DNA of 26,259 bases, taken from NCBI GenBank assembly GCA_937871605.1, contig CALMRM010000109.1:1-26259 (forward strand). The letters run 5' to 3'. A program made the position numbers and the translations under genes. This stretch comes from an uncultured Terriglobus sp. Lineage in GTDB: Bacteria > Acidobacteriota > Terriglobia > Terriglobales > Acidobacteriaceae. This document shows positions 1 through 8,111 of this stretch, piece after piece (the first letter of the stretch is position 1; the number at the start of each line of letters is the position of its first letter). Under the pieces are notes generated by a model. It saw only the letters and a list, made by a program, of their open reading frames with translations, searched no databases and was not told where the DNA came from.

Positions 1-777
1 GGCCCGGTGCGCCCTGTCACGCTGGATGCGTTCTGGATCGACCGCTGCGCTGTGACCAACAACGCTTTCTTGCAGTTTGTTAATGAAACGAACTATCAAA
101 CGGAGGCAGAGCGCTTCGGCTGGTCGTTCGTCTTCGCCGGAGACCTGCCGGACGCAGGCGCCGCCATTGCGGAGCACGACACGGTGCCCGGCGTGGACTG
201 GTGGAAGCGCATCCACGGCGCGGCGTGGCACGCGCCTGAAGGCCCGGGCAGTCACCTCGCGGAGCGCATGGCGCATCCGGTGGTGCACGTCACCTGGAAC
301 GATGCCGCGGCGTACGCCGCATGGGCCGGCAAGCGCCTGCCCACCGAGGCGGAATGGGAATACGCGGCACGCGGCGGCCTGCAACAAGCCACATACCCCT
401 GGGGCGACGAGTTGACGCCCGGCGGCGAGCACCGCTGCAACATCTGGCAGGGTGAGTTCCCGCACCAGAACACTGCCGAGGATGGGTACCGCTCCACCGC
501 ACCCGCGGACAGCTTCCCACCTAACGGCTACGGCCTGCACAACACCACCGGCAACGTGTGGGAGTGGTGCGCGGACTGGTGGAGCTCCACGTGGCACCTC
601 TCGGCCTCGCGACACAACCCGTTGGGCCCACCTACGGGCTTGGCACGCGTCATGCGAGGTGGTAGCTATCTGTGCCATAGCAGCTACTGCAACCGCTACC
701 GCGTGGCAGCGCGCTCGTCCAACACACCGGACTCCTCCACCACCAACACCGGCTTCCGCTGCGTGCGCGACGAGTAG
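1..777 (+). CDS. Formylglycine-generating enzyme (FGE/SUMF1 family), 5' truncated by window edge
   Basis: The enzyme oxidises the active-site cysteine of sulfatases (CxPxR motif) to formylglycine. The frame is open from base 1 and enters the family fold directly (PVTLDAFWIDRCAVTNNAF), so the N-terminus lies upstream. About 256 residues are visible. The fold motifs RLPTEAEWEYAARGG, NTTGNVWEWCADWW and the C-terminal GFRC are all there. The stretch GGSYLCHSSYCNRYR holds two cysteines five apart (C223 and C228 counted from the GTG at 7). This matches the redox/copper-binding cysteine pair of human FGE (C336/C341), so this looks like a true FGE and not one of the many catalytically different FGE-sulfatase-domain relatives such as EgtB-type proteins. 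No sulfatase gene is visible in the window. It converges with the GH13 gene downstream. Confidence 0.9.
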   Translation, partial: GPVRPVTLDAFWIDRCAVTNNAFLQFVNETNYQTEAERFGWSFVFAGDLPDAGAAIAEHDTVPGVDWWKRIHGAAWHAPEGPGSHLAERMAHPVVHVTWNDAAAYAAWAGKRLPTEAEWEYAARGGLQQATYPWGDELTPGGEHRCNIWQGEFPHQNTAEDGYRSTAPADSFPPNGYGLHNTTGNVWEWCADWWSSTWHLSASRHNPLGPPTGLARVMRGGSYLCHSSYCNRYRVAARSSNTPDSSTTNTGFRCVRDE

Positions 778-799
778 TGCTTACTGCTTAACCCTTTTT

Positions 800-844
800 T
801 GTCATCCCGTAGCGTAGCGGATTGTCATCCCGTAGCGTAGCGGA
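800..844. repeat. Tandem direct repeat, two copies of a 22-base unit, period 23
   Basis: Two identical 22-base copies (800-821 and 823-844) share the core GTCATCCCGTAGCGTAGCGG, one base apart. They sit between the convergent FGE and GH13 genes. The unit resembles the arm of the inverted-repeat element at 17425-17545 (GTCATCC plus AGCG-type runs), so both may belong to one class of short interspersed repeat. The rest of the gap, 845-960, shows no gene. Confidence 0.75.
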
Positions 845-960
845 GGGATCTGCATGTGTCCCGGTGCAGCGTGCTGTCGTTGTTACGAAACGTGGGACCT
901 TCGTGCGCGCAGCGGGACAACGGTACGGGGAAGCACACCAGAGTGGGAGCCCGCGATCAC

Positions 961-2763
961 CTATGCCTTGTAGATGCGCGCTTCCCACGGACGCAGTCGC
1001 AGAGTTGGCGAACCCGGGGCGTCGTCTGCGGTGCCATAGTTACCCATCGCCAGCGGTCCCGCCACCGTGCCCTGCGGCAGGGTGTACGCCACCGGCTGTC
1101 GCGAAAAATTCAGCACCATCGTGTATTGGAGGCCGTCCAGCGTGCGTGTGAAGGCGAACACTTGCTCATGGTTCGGATCCAGGTCCTTGTAGTCGCCATA
1201 CACAAAGGCAGGCTGTCGGGCCCGCAGCGCAATCAAGCGCTGGATGTAGCCGTACGCCGAATCCGGCCTGCCCACCTGCGCCGCCGCATTCAGTTCCGTG
1301 TAGTTCGGGTTCACCGGTTGCCAGGTGTGGTCACCCGTGCTGAAGCCCGCGTTCTCCGTCGCATCCCACTGCATGGGCGTGCGCGCATTATCGCGGCCGT
1401 ACGCGGCGGCACCGTCGATCAGGTGCTGCTCGCTGTACTTGCCCGTCAGCACATCGGCCTTGTAGCGGTTCTGCACCTCCAAATCGTTAAACTCGGCGAC
1501 GCTCTTCCACGGATAGTTGGTCATGCCCAGCTCGTCGCCCTGGTAGAGGTAGGCGGTGCCGCGCAGCGTCAGCATCATGGTGTGCAGGCACTGCGCAGAT
1601 CGCGTGCGCATCTCCGGCGTGCTGGTATCGCCCCACCGCGAGACCACGCGCGACATGTCGTGGTTGCCCAAGAACTGCGTGTCCCAGTCCTTTTTCGTCA
1701 ACACCCGCGCATGCGCGTCGAAGATGGCCTTCAGGTCTGGCAGGTGCAGCGGCTTGTAGTCATACATGCCCGTGCTGCCGATGCGCGTGGCGTCGAAGTT
1801 GAAGATCTCGCTCAGCTCGTGCCGGTCCTCGCTGACGACCAGGTGTGTGTCCTCCAGCGAGATACCAATGGCCTCGCCCACGCTCATGCAGTCGTACTTT
1901 GAAAGCACCTCGTGGTTCATCTCCTGCAGAAATTCGTCGCGCCGTGGCCCGTTTGCGTAGACCGCGGTCGGGTTTCGCATCTGCCCAGGCAAGAGGTCGG
2001 GGAAGCCGGGCTGCTTGCTAATCAGCGGGATCACGTCCATGCGAAAGCCGCTCACACCCTTATCCAGCCAGAAGCGCATCAGGCTGTACACCTCCTGCCG
2101 CACCTTCGGGTTCTCCCAGTTCAGGTCCGGCTGCTTTGCCGCGAACAGGTGCAGGTAGAACTGCTGTGTGGTCTCATCCCACTGCCACGCAGAGCCGCTG
2201 AAGTACGAGGGGTAGTTGTTTGGCGGGTCGAAGCCGTGCGGTGCGCTCGAATTGGGCACGCCGTCGCGCCAGATGTAGTAATCGCGATAGCGATTGGTGC
2301 GCGATTTGCGCGACTCCTGAAACCAGTGGTGCTCGTCACTGGTGTGGTTCACCACCAGGTCGATGATCAGTCGCATGTTGCGCTGCTTGATCTCGGCCAG
2401 CATCCGGTCGAAGTCGGCCATGGTGCCAAACTCCGTCATGACCTTGCGATAGTCACGGATGTCATAGCCGTTGTCCACGTTGGGCGAATCAAAGTGCGGG
2501 CTCAACCAGATGACGTTCACGCCAAGCTGTTGCAGGTAGTCGAGCCGACGCGTGATGCCCGGCAGGTCTCCAATGCCGTCGCCGTTCGTATCCTGGAACG
2601 AGCGCGGGTATACCTGGTAAATCACCGCCTCCTTCCACCAATGTTTGGTGTAGCCGTTGATCTGTGGCAATGGAGCGGCGATGGCAGACGCAGAGTGGGT
2701 CACAGCAGCATTAGACAGGGCAGAGGCGGCAATGAGTTGGCAGAACGTTCGGCGCGTGGGCAC
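961..2763 (-). CDS. Exported GH13 alpha-glucosidase (oligo-1,6-glucosidase-like, GH13_31 type)
   Basis: A 600-residue alpha-amylase-family hydrolase, predicted to release glucose from short alpha-glucans or isomalto-oligosaccharides. The start is a GTG; residues 4-30 form a twin-arginine type signal (TRRTF then a short hydrophobic stretch ending AIAA). The catalytic TIM barrel shows conserved region I (DLVVNH, 135-140), the QPDLNWENP signature (211-219), nucleophile D243 in GFRMDVIPLIS, acid/base E297 in MSVGEA and D369 in FLGNHD. Valine directly after the nucleophile is the residue linked to alpha-1,6 preference in oligo-1,6-glucosidases and isomaltases. The length fits the family (about 560 plus a signal). 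Sucrose isomerases and trehalulose synthases share this scaffold, so the exact substrate is open. Export is unusual, since most GH13_31 glucosidases are cytoplasmic. Confidence 0.93.
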   Translation of the reverse strand: MPTRRTFCQLIAASALSNAAVTHSASAIAAPLPQINGYTKHWWKEAVIYQVYPRSFQDTNGDGIGDLPGITRRLDYLQQLGVNVIWLSPHFDSPNVDNGYDIRDYRKVMTEFGTMADFDRMLAEIKQRNMRLIIDLVVNHTSDEHHWFQESRKSRTNRYRDYYIWRDGVPNSSAPHGFDPPNNYPSYFSGSAWQWDETTQQFYLHLFAAKQPDLNWENPKVRQEVYSLMRFWLDKGVSGFRMDVIPLISKQPGFPDLLPGQMRNPTAVYANGPRRDEFLQEMNHEVLSKYDCMSVGEAIGISLEDTHLVVSEDRHELSEIFNFDATRIGSTGMYDYKPLHLPDLKAIFDAHARVLTKKDWDTQFLGNHDMSRVVSRWGDTSTPEMRTRSAQCLHTMMLTLRGTAYLYQGDELGMTNYPWKSVAEFNDLEVQNRYKADVLTGKYSEQHLIDGAAAYGRDNARTPMQWDATENAGFSTGDHTWQPVNPNYTELNAAAQVGRPDSAYGYIQRLIALRARQPAFVYGDYKDLDPNHEQVFAFTRTLDGLQYTMVLNFSRQPVAYTLPQGTVAGPLAMGNYGTADDAPGSPTLRLRPWEARIYKA

Positions 2764-2766
2764 GCC

Positions 2767-2795
2767 CCGATGCTACGCCTGCCCTGCAGCATCGG
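2767..2795 (-). promoter_or_regulatory. Inverted repeat directly upstream of the GH13 start
   Basis: CCGATGCT (2767-2774) pairs exactly with AGCATCGG (2788-2795) over a 13-base loop, ending four bases before the GTG start. In the mRNA it would fold over the weak ribosome-binding region; as DNA it could be an operator. A further near-palindrome around AACGCGTT (about 2825-2832) lies in the same 147-base gap. No clear -10/-35 pair was identified. Confidence 0.4.
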
Positions 2796-2910
2796 CGAAC
2801 CAGACCTGGATGCGCGAGCTAATGAACGCGTTTCTACGCGCGCCTGCGGCTGTCTAGTGGCACGTGTGTGTACTGTGAGAGCCGTCTGCATTCTGCTGCG
2901 ATTGCAGGCA

Positions 2911-3828
2911 CTACCTGAATCTTTTGCTAACCCTGCCCAGGAGCTTATACGTTTCCCTCGGCAGGCGAATCAACCGGGCCAGGGCGTGGTACCCCGGCGA
3001 CTTGCGATACTGCAATGCCTCGAGTACCTCCCAGCCGATGAAGTCTCTTGCATTTACCGCTGGGTTCAGTGGCGAGAGCTTGAGATAGCGCATCGCGTTC
3101 TCAGCTACGTCCTGTATGAAGAGCCTGTCAACGCCTCCGTCTTGACTTGAGAGGCCACCCAACCTGAAGTTCGCAACTGTGACGTTGACGTACTGAAAGC
3201 GAGTTACGGCCCAGCAGCGCAGGTTAAGGTCCCAGTCAGCCCATGTCTTGTAGCTCAGGTTGTACAGCCCAACCTTTTCAATGACATCCTTCCTGTACAG
3301 AATGGCCTGGTGGCAGATGTTTTGCCGAAGAAGCTTCGTAAGCGTGAACTGTCCGCCGTACAGGACTCCCTCCTGTGTGGGCCCATGACCGATCATCTCT
3401 ACATCGCCATAAAGCACCCCCGCCTGCTCACGACCCGCACTGCCCAGCAGCGTTTCGAACGTGCTTTCATGGAAGAGCTCGTCATCGCTGCCGAGGAAGT
3501 AGAGCCAGCTACCGCTTGCGTGGCGAATGCCCTTATTCATCGCGTCGTAGACACCGCGATCCGGTTCGCTGAACCAGCGGACGTCACGGCTCGGGTGCGC
3601 CTTGTGAAACGCGCGCACCACGTCAGCAGTTCCATCCGTTGAACCACCGTCCTGGATGAGGATTTCGTAGTCCTCGAACGATTGCGTGTCGACACTGTCA
3701 AGACAACTCCGCAGGGTTGCAGCGGAGTTGTACGTCGGTATCACGACAGACAGCCTCGGCACCGTGGCAGGGTAGGAGTCAGTACCTGGCTTCTGAAGCG
3801 AAGACTGCCCGGGCGTAGCGATCTTCAT
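2911..3828 (-). CDS. Family 2 glycosyltransferase (GT-A fold)
   Basis: Transfers a sugar from a nucleotide-sugar donor, probably in cell-surface polysaccharide or glycolipid synthesis. The chosen ATG at 3828 (305 aa, beginning MKIATPG) is preceded by GAGG five bases upstream. The open frame runs up to 3915 but the extra residues look unlike a GT2 N-terminus. GT2 landmarks are LSVVIPTYNSAATL (26-39), IQDGGSTDGT (58-67), SEPDRGVYDAMNKGI (87-101) and the metal-binding SDDE motif (114-117). The pattern of motifs resembles WcaE/PGL-type bacterial GT2 enzymes. There are no membrane segments. It lies 125 bases downstream of dnaA on the same strand, an unrelated neighbour. The substrate cannot be read from the sequence. 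Confidence 0.9.
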   Translation of the reverse strand: MKIATPGQSSLQKPGTDSYPATVPRLSVVIPTYNSAATLRSCLDSVDTQSFEDYEILIQDGGSTDGTADVVRAFHKAHPSRDVRWFSEPDRGVYDAMNKGIRHASGSWLYFLGSDDELFHESTFETLLGSAGREQAGVLYGDVEMIGHGPTQEGVLYGGQFTLTKLLRQNICHQAILYRKDVIEKVGLYNLSYKTWADWDLNLRCWAVTRFQYVNVTVANFRLGGLSSQDGGVDRLFIQDVAENAMRYLKLSPLNPAVNARDFIGWEVLEALQYRKSPGYHALARLIRLPRETYKLLGRVSKRFR

Positions 3829-3882
3829 GTGGCCTCGAAATAGTGATGGCATGACGAAGGCTCGCCTGGCAAGCCAACGTAT

Positions 3883-3914
3883 TGACAGGGCGCCAATCGA
3901 TAGCGACCCTGTCA
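3883..3914 (-). promoter_or_regulatory. Inverted repeat between dnaA and the GT2 gene
   Basis: TGACAGGG (3883-3890) pairs with CCCTGTCA (3907-3914), and CGC/GCG inside the loop can extend the stem across a one-base bulge. It lies 40 bases past the dnaA stop on the minus strand and upstream of the glycosyltransferase start. There is no following T-run, so it could be a factor-dependent terminator of dnaA or an operator for the next gene. Confidence 0.4.
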
Positions 3915-3953
3915 TGCTGGAGTCTCGCCCCAGCCCTCAGCAGCACCGACAGG

Positions 3954-5450
3954 TTAACTCAGCGTCTCCATCAGCTTGGTGATGGTGCTGTTCAGCGCCT
4001 TGTCTTCGCGGCGTTGCTCGTCGATCTTGGCGATCGAGTGCATGACGGTGGTGTGGTGTTTACCGCCGAACTGGCGGCCGATCTCCGGCAGGCTGGCTTC
4101 AGTCAGCTGCTTGGCGAGGTACATGGCAATTTGGCGCGGCACCACGATCTGGCGCGAGTTGTTCTTCTGCTTCAACTCGCTGATTTTCATGCCGAACTGC
4201 TCTGCCGTGGCGCGCTGGATGGCCTCAATGGTGACCTTGCGCACCTGCGTGTCGATGAACTGCTTGAGGCACTGCTGCGTCGTCGCCAGCGTAATGGCCA
4301 CATGGTGCATGCTGCACCAGGCAATCAGCCGGATCAGTGCGCCTTCCAGCTCGCGCACGTTGGTGCGCACGTTGCCTGCGATGAACATGGCCACGTCTGT
4401 GGGCAGCACGGTCTGCTCGCTCTCTGCCTTCTTCTGCAGGATGGCGACCTTGGTCTCGAGATCGGGCGGCTGAATGTCGGCGATCAGGCCCCACTCAAAG
4501 CGGGAGCGCAGCCGGTCTTCAAAGTTCGCCAGCTCTTTGGGCGGGCGGTCGCTGGCGATCACGATCTGCTTCATGCTCTCGTGCAGCGCATTGAAGGTGT
4601 GAAAGAACTCTTCCTGCGTACGCTCTTTGCCGGCGAGAAACTGGATATCGTCGATCAGCAGGACATCGACCGTGCGGAAGCGATCGCGGAAGCCGCTCAT
4701 CTTGTCGTAGCGCACGCTGTTGATCATCTCGTTGGTGAACTTTTCACCGGAGACGTACATGATGCTTGCGTGCGGGTTGCGGCGCTTGACCTCGTGGCCA
4801 ATGGCCTGCATCAGGTGCGTTTTGCCCATGCCCACGCCGCCGTACAGGAACAGCGGGTTGTAGGCGCGCGAGGGCCGCTCTGCCACGGCCTGCGAGGCAG
4901 CATGCGCAAACTGATTGCCGCTGCCGATGACGAAGTTCTCAAAGAGGTAGCGCGAGTTCAACTGCGCGGCACTGTTCCAGTCAAAGCGCGCCTGCTCCGT
5001 GGTGGGCATGGCGGGCACATGGCGGCTGGTGCCCAGCGCAGATGGCGCCATGTGCTGCGGTGTGCCGTTGTGCGTGCTGTTGTTCTGATTTCCGCTCTGC
5101 GGCGCGTTGGGCGAGTGCGACGGCAGCGGCGCAAAGCCGCCATCCTCGCGGGTCTTGGGTGCAGAGGGATCGTCCTCCACCGTCACAAAGCGGACCTCGT
5201 CCACCTCAAGCTTGTGCGCCTCAATGGCCTCGTGAATCAGGTCGGCGTAGCGGTCACCGATGTGCTGGAATTGCGCAGAAGGAATGCGCACAAAGAGCGT
5301 GCGGCCGCTCTCATGCGAAAAGCGCGTGGGCTTAAGCCAGGTGTGGAACGATTGCCGGTTGATCTTCATTTCCAGCGCGCCCAGGATGCGCAGCCACGCG
5401 TTTTGCGGCGGCAGGACGGTCGAGACTGTGGGGGCAAACGACATCAGCAT
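3954..5450 (-). CDS. dnaA: Chromosomal replication initiator protein DnaA
   Basis: ATP-dependent initiator that binds DnaA boxes and opens the origin. It is 498 residues. Domain I is at about 10-90, a low-complexity linker (domain II, rich in N, P and S) at about 95-150, and the AAA+ domain at about 160-385 with Walker A GGVGMGKT (204-211), Walker B VLLIDD (263-268) and sensor II RELEG (366-370). The helix-turn-helix domain IV holds the signature GRQFGGKHHTTVMHS (458-472), with KH where many bacteria have RD. AAGGA lies just upstream of ATG 5450; the in-frame ATG at 5444 has better spacing from it and may be the real start. rpmH is not adjacent, and no cluster of TTATCCACA-type boxes was found beside the gene. 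Confidence 0.97.
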   Translation of the reverse strand: MLMSFAPTVSTVLPPQNAWLRILGALEMKINRQSFHTWLKPTRFSHESGRTLFVRIPSAQFQHIGDRYADLIHEAIEAHKLEVDEVRFVTVEDDPSAPKTREDGGFAPLPSHSPNAPQSGNQNNSTHNGTPQHMAPSALGTSRHVPAMPTTEQARFDWNSAAQLNSRYLFENFVIGSGNQFAHAASQAVAERPSRAYNPLFLYGGVGMGKTHLMQAIGHEVKRRNPHASIMYVSGEKFTNEMINSVRYDKMSGFRDRFRTVDVLLIDDIQFLAGKERTQEEFFHTFNALHESMKQIVIASDRPPKELANFEDRLRSRFEWGLIADIQPPDLETKVAILQKKAESEQTVLPTDVAMFIAGNVRTNVRELEGALIRLIAWCSMHHVAITLATTQQCLKQFIDTQVRKVTIEAIQRATAEQFGMKISELKQKNNSRQIVVPRQIAMYLAKQLTEASLPEIGRQFGGKHHTTVMHSIAKIDEQRREDKALNSTITKLMETLS

Positions 5451-6013
5451 GGTTCCTTGCGTTTGTCAGGTGTAGCACCTGCGCACTGTGGTTCGCGGAG
5501 CAGCGCGAACCGAGCAAAAATAGAGACAAAGATTCCACAGTGGCGCAAGGGAGAAGCTCACACCAGGGGGGAAATTGCGAAACTCTGATTGAAGGCCGTC
5601 GACCTGCCTTGGCAGAACCGATCGGTGAAGTGTAGCCGCAGTGCCAGAGTGCCGACGCACTCTTGCAGTACGGTGGAACGAACCTGATGGTAGCACGCAG
5701 AGCCTGCCGTCCTGAATGCCCCGCCCCGCAAAATATTTTGGAGAAATGCACTTGCACAAAAGGTGGTGAAAGCCGTCCAGACACCGCTCCACAATGCGCT
5801 TTCTTTAGCGGCTTGATACACGATTGCGCTTGCGTGTCTTGCGTTTTCGTGTGTCATCGCGCATGTCTCCAGTACCAGAACTGAGGTGACGGAAGAGCCG
5901 CCGCCGTAACATGCTGCCCTTGCTGGACGGGCTTTCTGCTGCACAATGCAAGGCGTGTGACACCTGTGCGCTGCAGAGTCAACGAGGCAGACTGCCTAAG
6001 TACCGCGGCGCAG
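5451..6013. other. Gene-free region between dnaA and the GH51 gene
   Basis: These 563 bases hold no ORF with believable codon use or recognisable protein. The short frames on the minus strand here overlap one another without a family match. Visible elements are the dnaA leader inverted repeats (5481-5546), a palindrome AAAATATTTT at 5730-5739, and a small hairpin AGGCA-GAC-TGCCT just past the GH51 stop. I looked for DnaA boxes: only poor matches (TTCCACA-type) are present, so an origin here is not supported. Confidence 0.5.
5481..5546 (-). promoter_or_regulatory. Nested inverted repeats in the dnaA leader
   Basis: Outer arms GCGCACTGTGG (5481-5491) and CCACAGTGGCGC (5535-5546) pair with one bulged base. 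Overlapping by two bases, a second perfect repeat GGTTCGCG (5490-5497) / CGCGAACC (5504-5511) has a six-base loop. They lie 31-96 bases upstream of the dnaA start, where alternative RNA folds or a dimeric repressor site would affect expression. No protein binder can be named from sequence. Confidence 0.5.
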
Positions 6014-7918
6014 TTACGGTTTCGCTCCCAGCACCATTACCTCCACGCTCAGCGGTGGCACCGTGTGGCGAAATGTATCGCTCACCTTTAGGCTGCTCTT
6101 CACCGGCACAATGCGTTTTGGGTCGGTTATGGTATTCGTCTCCGCGCGTGTGGCACCATGCAGCGACCACAGCGTGGCACCGCTGCGCACGTGGCTGCCT
6201 GCGATGGTCACGTCTACCTCCTGCGGCTCTGTCGAGGCGTTGACCAGCTTCACGTACAGTGCACCCTTCGCCGGGTCGCGCGTGACCGACGTAAACACGC
6301 GATCGCTCGCGCCGCTCAGCGTTGCCGTGGTCACCTCTGTGCCCAGGTACTCGGCGAACAGCGCCTGCGCGTAGTAGCTGGGCGAACCGTAACTGCTCGC
6401 GGCATCGTAGCCGATCAGGTCGCTCTCCCATTGCATGCCACCGGGGTTCACGTTCACCAGCAGCGGTGCGTACGAGGCCATCACGATCAGGTCGCCATTG
6501 CGCTCCAGTGACGTCATAAACGCCGCATCGCCCAGCGCCGCGCCCAGGTTGGTGGTAGGGCTGCCCTCGCGCGTGGCCCACTCGCCCACAAAGATCTTGG
6601 GCCCGGTACGCGGCATGTTGTCATACTTGTGCAGCAGCGAGAAGAAGTCTTCCGCGCGCTTGTAGTAGTGGTCGTCCACCACGTCCGGCACCGTACGCTT
6701 CAGCGGCGTCGTGGCAATCACCTGCAAGCTTGGATACTTCGCCTTGATGGCTTTGTGGAACTGCGCAAAGCGACCTTCGTAGGTCAGCGCATGATCGAAT
6801 TCATCCTCGTTGCCCACCTCCACGTAGTGCAGCGGAAACGGCGCGGGATGCCCAAGCTTCGCACGCACCGCGCCCCACTTCGTCTCAGGGCCGCCGGTGA
6901 CGAACTCAAGCTCGTCCATGGCATCGTCTACAAACGGCGTAAGCGCGGGCCCGGCATTGATGTGGTCGCCCTTGAGCGAGTAGCCCGCATACACGGCCAG
7001 CACCGGCTCAATGTTCAGGTCCTCAGTCCACTCTAGAAATTCGAGCAGGCCCAAGCCGTCAGTGGATTGATAATTCCACGGGCTGCGGTGCGTGGGCCGG
7101 TCCGCCAGCGGTCCAATCGTGTTCTTCCAATCGAAGCGTTCGTCAATTTGATCGCCCTCAAGATAGTTGCCGCCAGGCAGCCGCAAAAACTTGGGGTGCA
7201 TGCCTGCCAGCAGTTGCATCAGGTCTGGCCGGTTGCCGTTGGCACGGTTCTTGTACGTGGGCGGAAACAGGCTCACCAGCTGCAGCCACACCTTGCCCAT
7301 CTGCGGCACACTCAGCAAGAGGTGGTTGTCGGTTGAGGCAGGCACCGCGCCGGTGCGCAGCGTAAACGTATACTGCTTCCACTCCGGTGACAGCGTGGCG
7401 AGTGCTGTGCTGGCCGCAACCTTACCGCTCCCGTCGTTCACCAGCGACACCGTCATGCTCCCGCCGTTTTCACTGCGCGCATACAGTGAGCCGGTGTAGG
7501 TGGTGTTCGGCAGGACACGCATGCCCCACCAGCCATCGTTGCGCACCGCCGCAGGGTGCTTGGCATCTGCCTGTGTTACATCCAGAACCATGCTGCCGGG
7601 CAGCGCCTCCGTGGGGCCGGTCTCCCCGTCGTACTTCGCCGTGGCCTTTGCTGTGCCCGTGGGGTCCAGCGTCCAATGACCGATGCCCTCCCAGTTGCGG
7701 TCGGTAAAGCTCCGGTTCCGCACCATCTCCGCATACAGGCCGCCGTCGTAGCTGTAGTTGATCTCCTCCGTCATCATGCCGTAGAGCGTGGGGCTTACGG
7801 CGTGCAGTGGCTTGTCGGCCTCTATGGTCAGCGTGGCGGCTGGTGTCTGCGCCAGGGCGGGCAGGCCCAGGCTGACAGCCAACAGGGTGGCAGCGGCAAG
7901 GGGCAAGAACGTGCGCAT
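6014..7918 (-). CDS. Secreted alpha-L-arabinofuranosidase, GH51
   Basis: Removes terminal arabinofuranose side chains from arabinoxylan, arabinan or arabinogalactan. It is 634 residues with a signal peptide (MRTFLPLAAATLLAVSLGLPALAQ, cleavage near 24), so it is periplasmic or exported, unlike the usual cytoplasmic GH51 enzymes. After an N-terminal part resembling a CBM4-type beta-sandwich (about 75-220), the TIM barrel contains FLRLPGGNYLEG (244-255), the acid/base E371 in YVEVGNEDEF and the nucleophile E446 in FVGEWATREG. The C-terminal beta domain typical of GH51 follows. It is divergent from the TonB-dependent receptor at 8110, with a shared 190-base upstream region, which suggests a linked role in plant polysaccharide use. 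Confidence 0.93.
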   Translation of the reverse strand: MRTFLPLAAATLLAVSLGLPALAQTPAATLTIEADKPLHAVSPTLYGMMTEEINYSYDGGLYAEMVRNRSFTDRNWEGIGHWTLDPTGTAKATAKYDGETGPTEALPGSMVLDVTQADAKHPAAVRNDGWWGMRVLPNTTYTGSLYARSENGGSMTVSLVNDGSGKVAASTALATLSPEWKQYTFTLRTGAVPASTDNHLLLSVPQMGKVWLQLVSLFPPTYKNRANGNRPDLMQLLAGMHPKFLRLPGGNYLEGDQIDERFDWKNTIGPLADRPTHRSPWNYQSTDGLGLLEFLEWTEDLNIEPVLAVYAGYSLKGDHINAGPALTPFVDDAMDELEFVTGGPETKWGAVRAKLGHPAPFPLHYVEVGNEDEFDHALTYEGRFAQFHKAIKAKYPSLQVIATTPLKRTVPDVVDDHYYKRAEDFFSLLHKYDNMPRTGPKIFVGEWATREGSPTTNLGAALGDAAFMTSLERNGDLIVMASYAPLLVNVNPGGMQWESDLIGYDAASSYGSPSYYAQALFAEYLGTEVTTATLSGASDRVFTSVTRDPAKGALYVKLVNASTEPQEVDVTIAGSHVRSGATLWSLHGATRAETNTITDPKRIVPVKSSLKVSDTFRHTVPPLSVEVMVLGAKP

Positions 7919-8082
7919 GCGTGGAGGTCTCCCGGGTCACCATCGTACCGTGCCGCCCCTGTGACTGGCGCACGTAAGGCATCGCTTCGTAGCTGGACCC
8001 GTGTTTGCAGCGAAGCCATGTTGATGCAGATTCAAAGCAGTACAACCGACCGGTCTCTTCAACAACAGATCCCACTTTGCAC

Positions 8083-8111
8083 TTGGACTCCCCCTCCAAG
8101 GCACTCATAAT
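8083..8111 (+). promoter_or_regulatory. Possible sigma-70-type promoter of the first TonB receptor
   Basis: TTGGAC (8083-8088), a 17-base spacer and CATAAT (8106-8111) make a plausible -35/-10 pair; the -10 differs from TATAAT at one base, the -35 is weak. If used, transcription would start near 8118, after the ATG at 8110, which would push the true translation start downstream. Confidence 0.35.

Noticed and set aside
1912..3150. 412-codon plus-strand frame across the GH13 and GT2 genes
   Set aside because: It crosses two opposite-strand genes with intact catalytic motifs and has no recognisable domain.
3882..5588. 568-codon plus-strand frame covering dnaA
   Set aside because: It is the antisense of dnaA with low-complexity composition; dnaA motifs on the minus strand are decisive.
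5558..5944. 128-codon minus-strand frame upstream of dnaA (and overlapping shorter ones)
   Set aside because: Mutually overlapping frames, no ribosome-binding site, no family resemblance and codon use unlike the neighbours.
5451..6013. Possible replication origin next to dnaA
   Set aside because: I searched for TTATCCACA-like boxes on both strands and found only single 6-of-9 matches; there is no box cluster or strongly AT-rich unwinding region.
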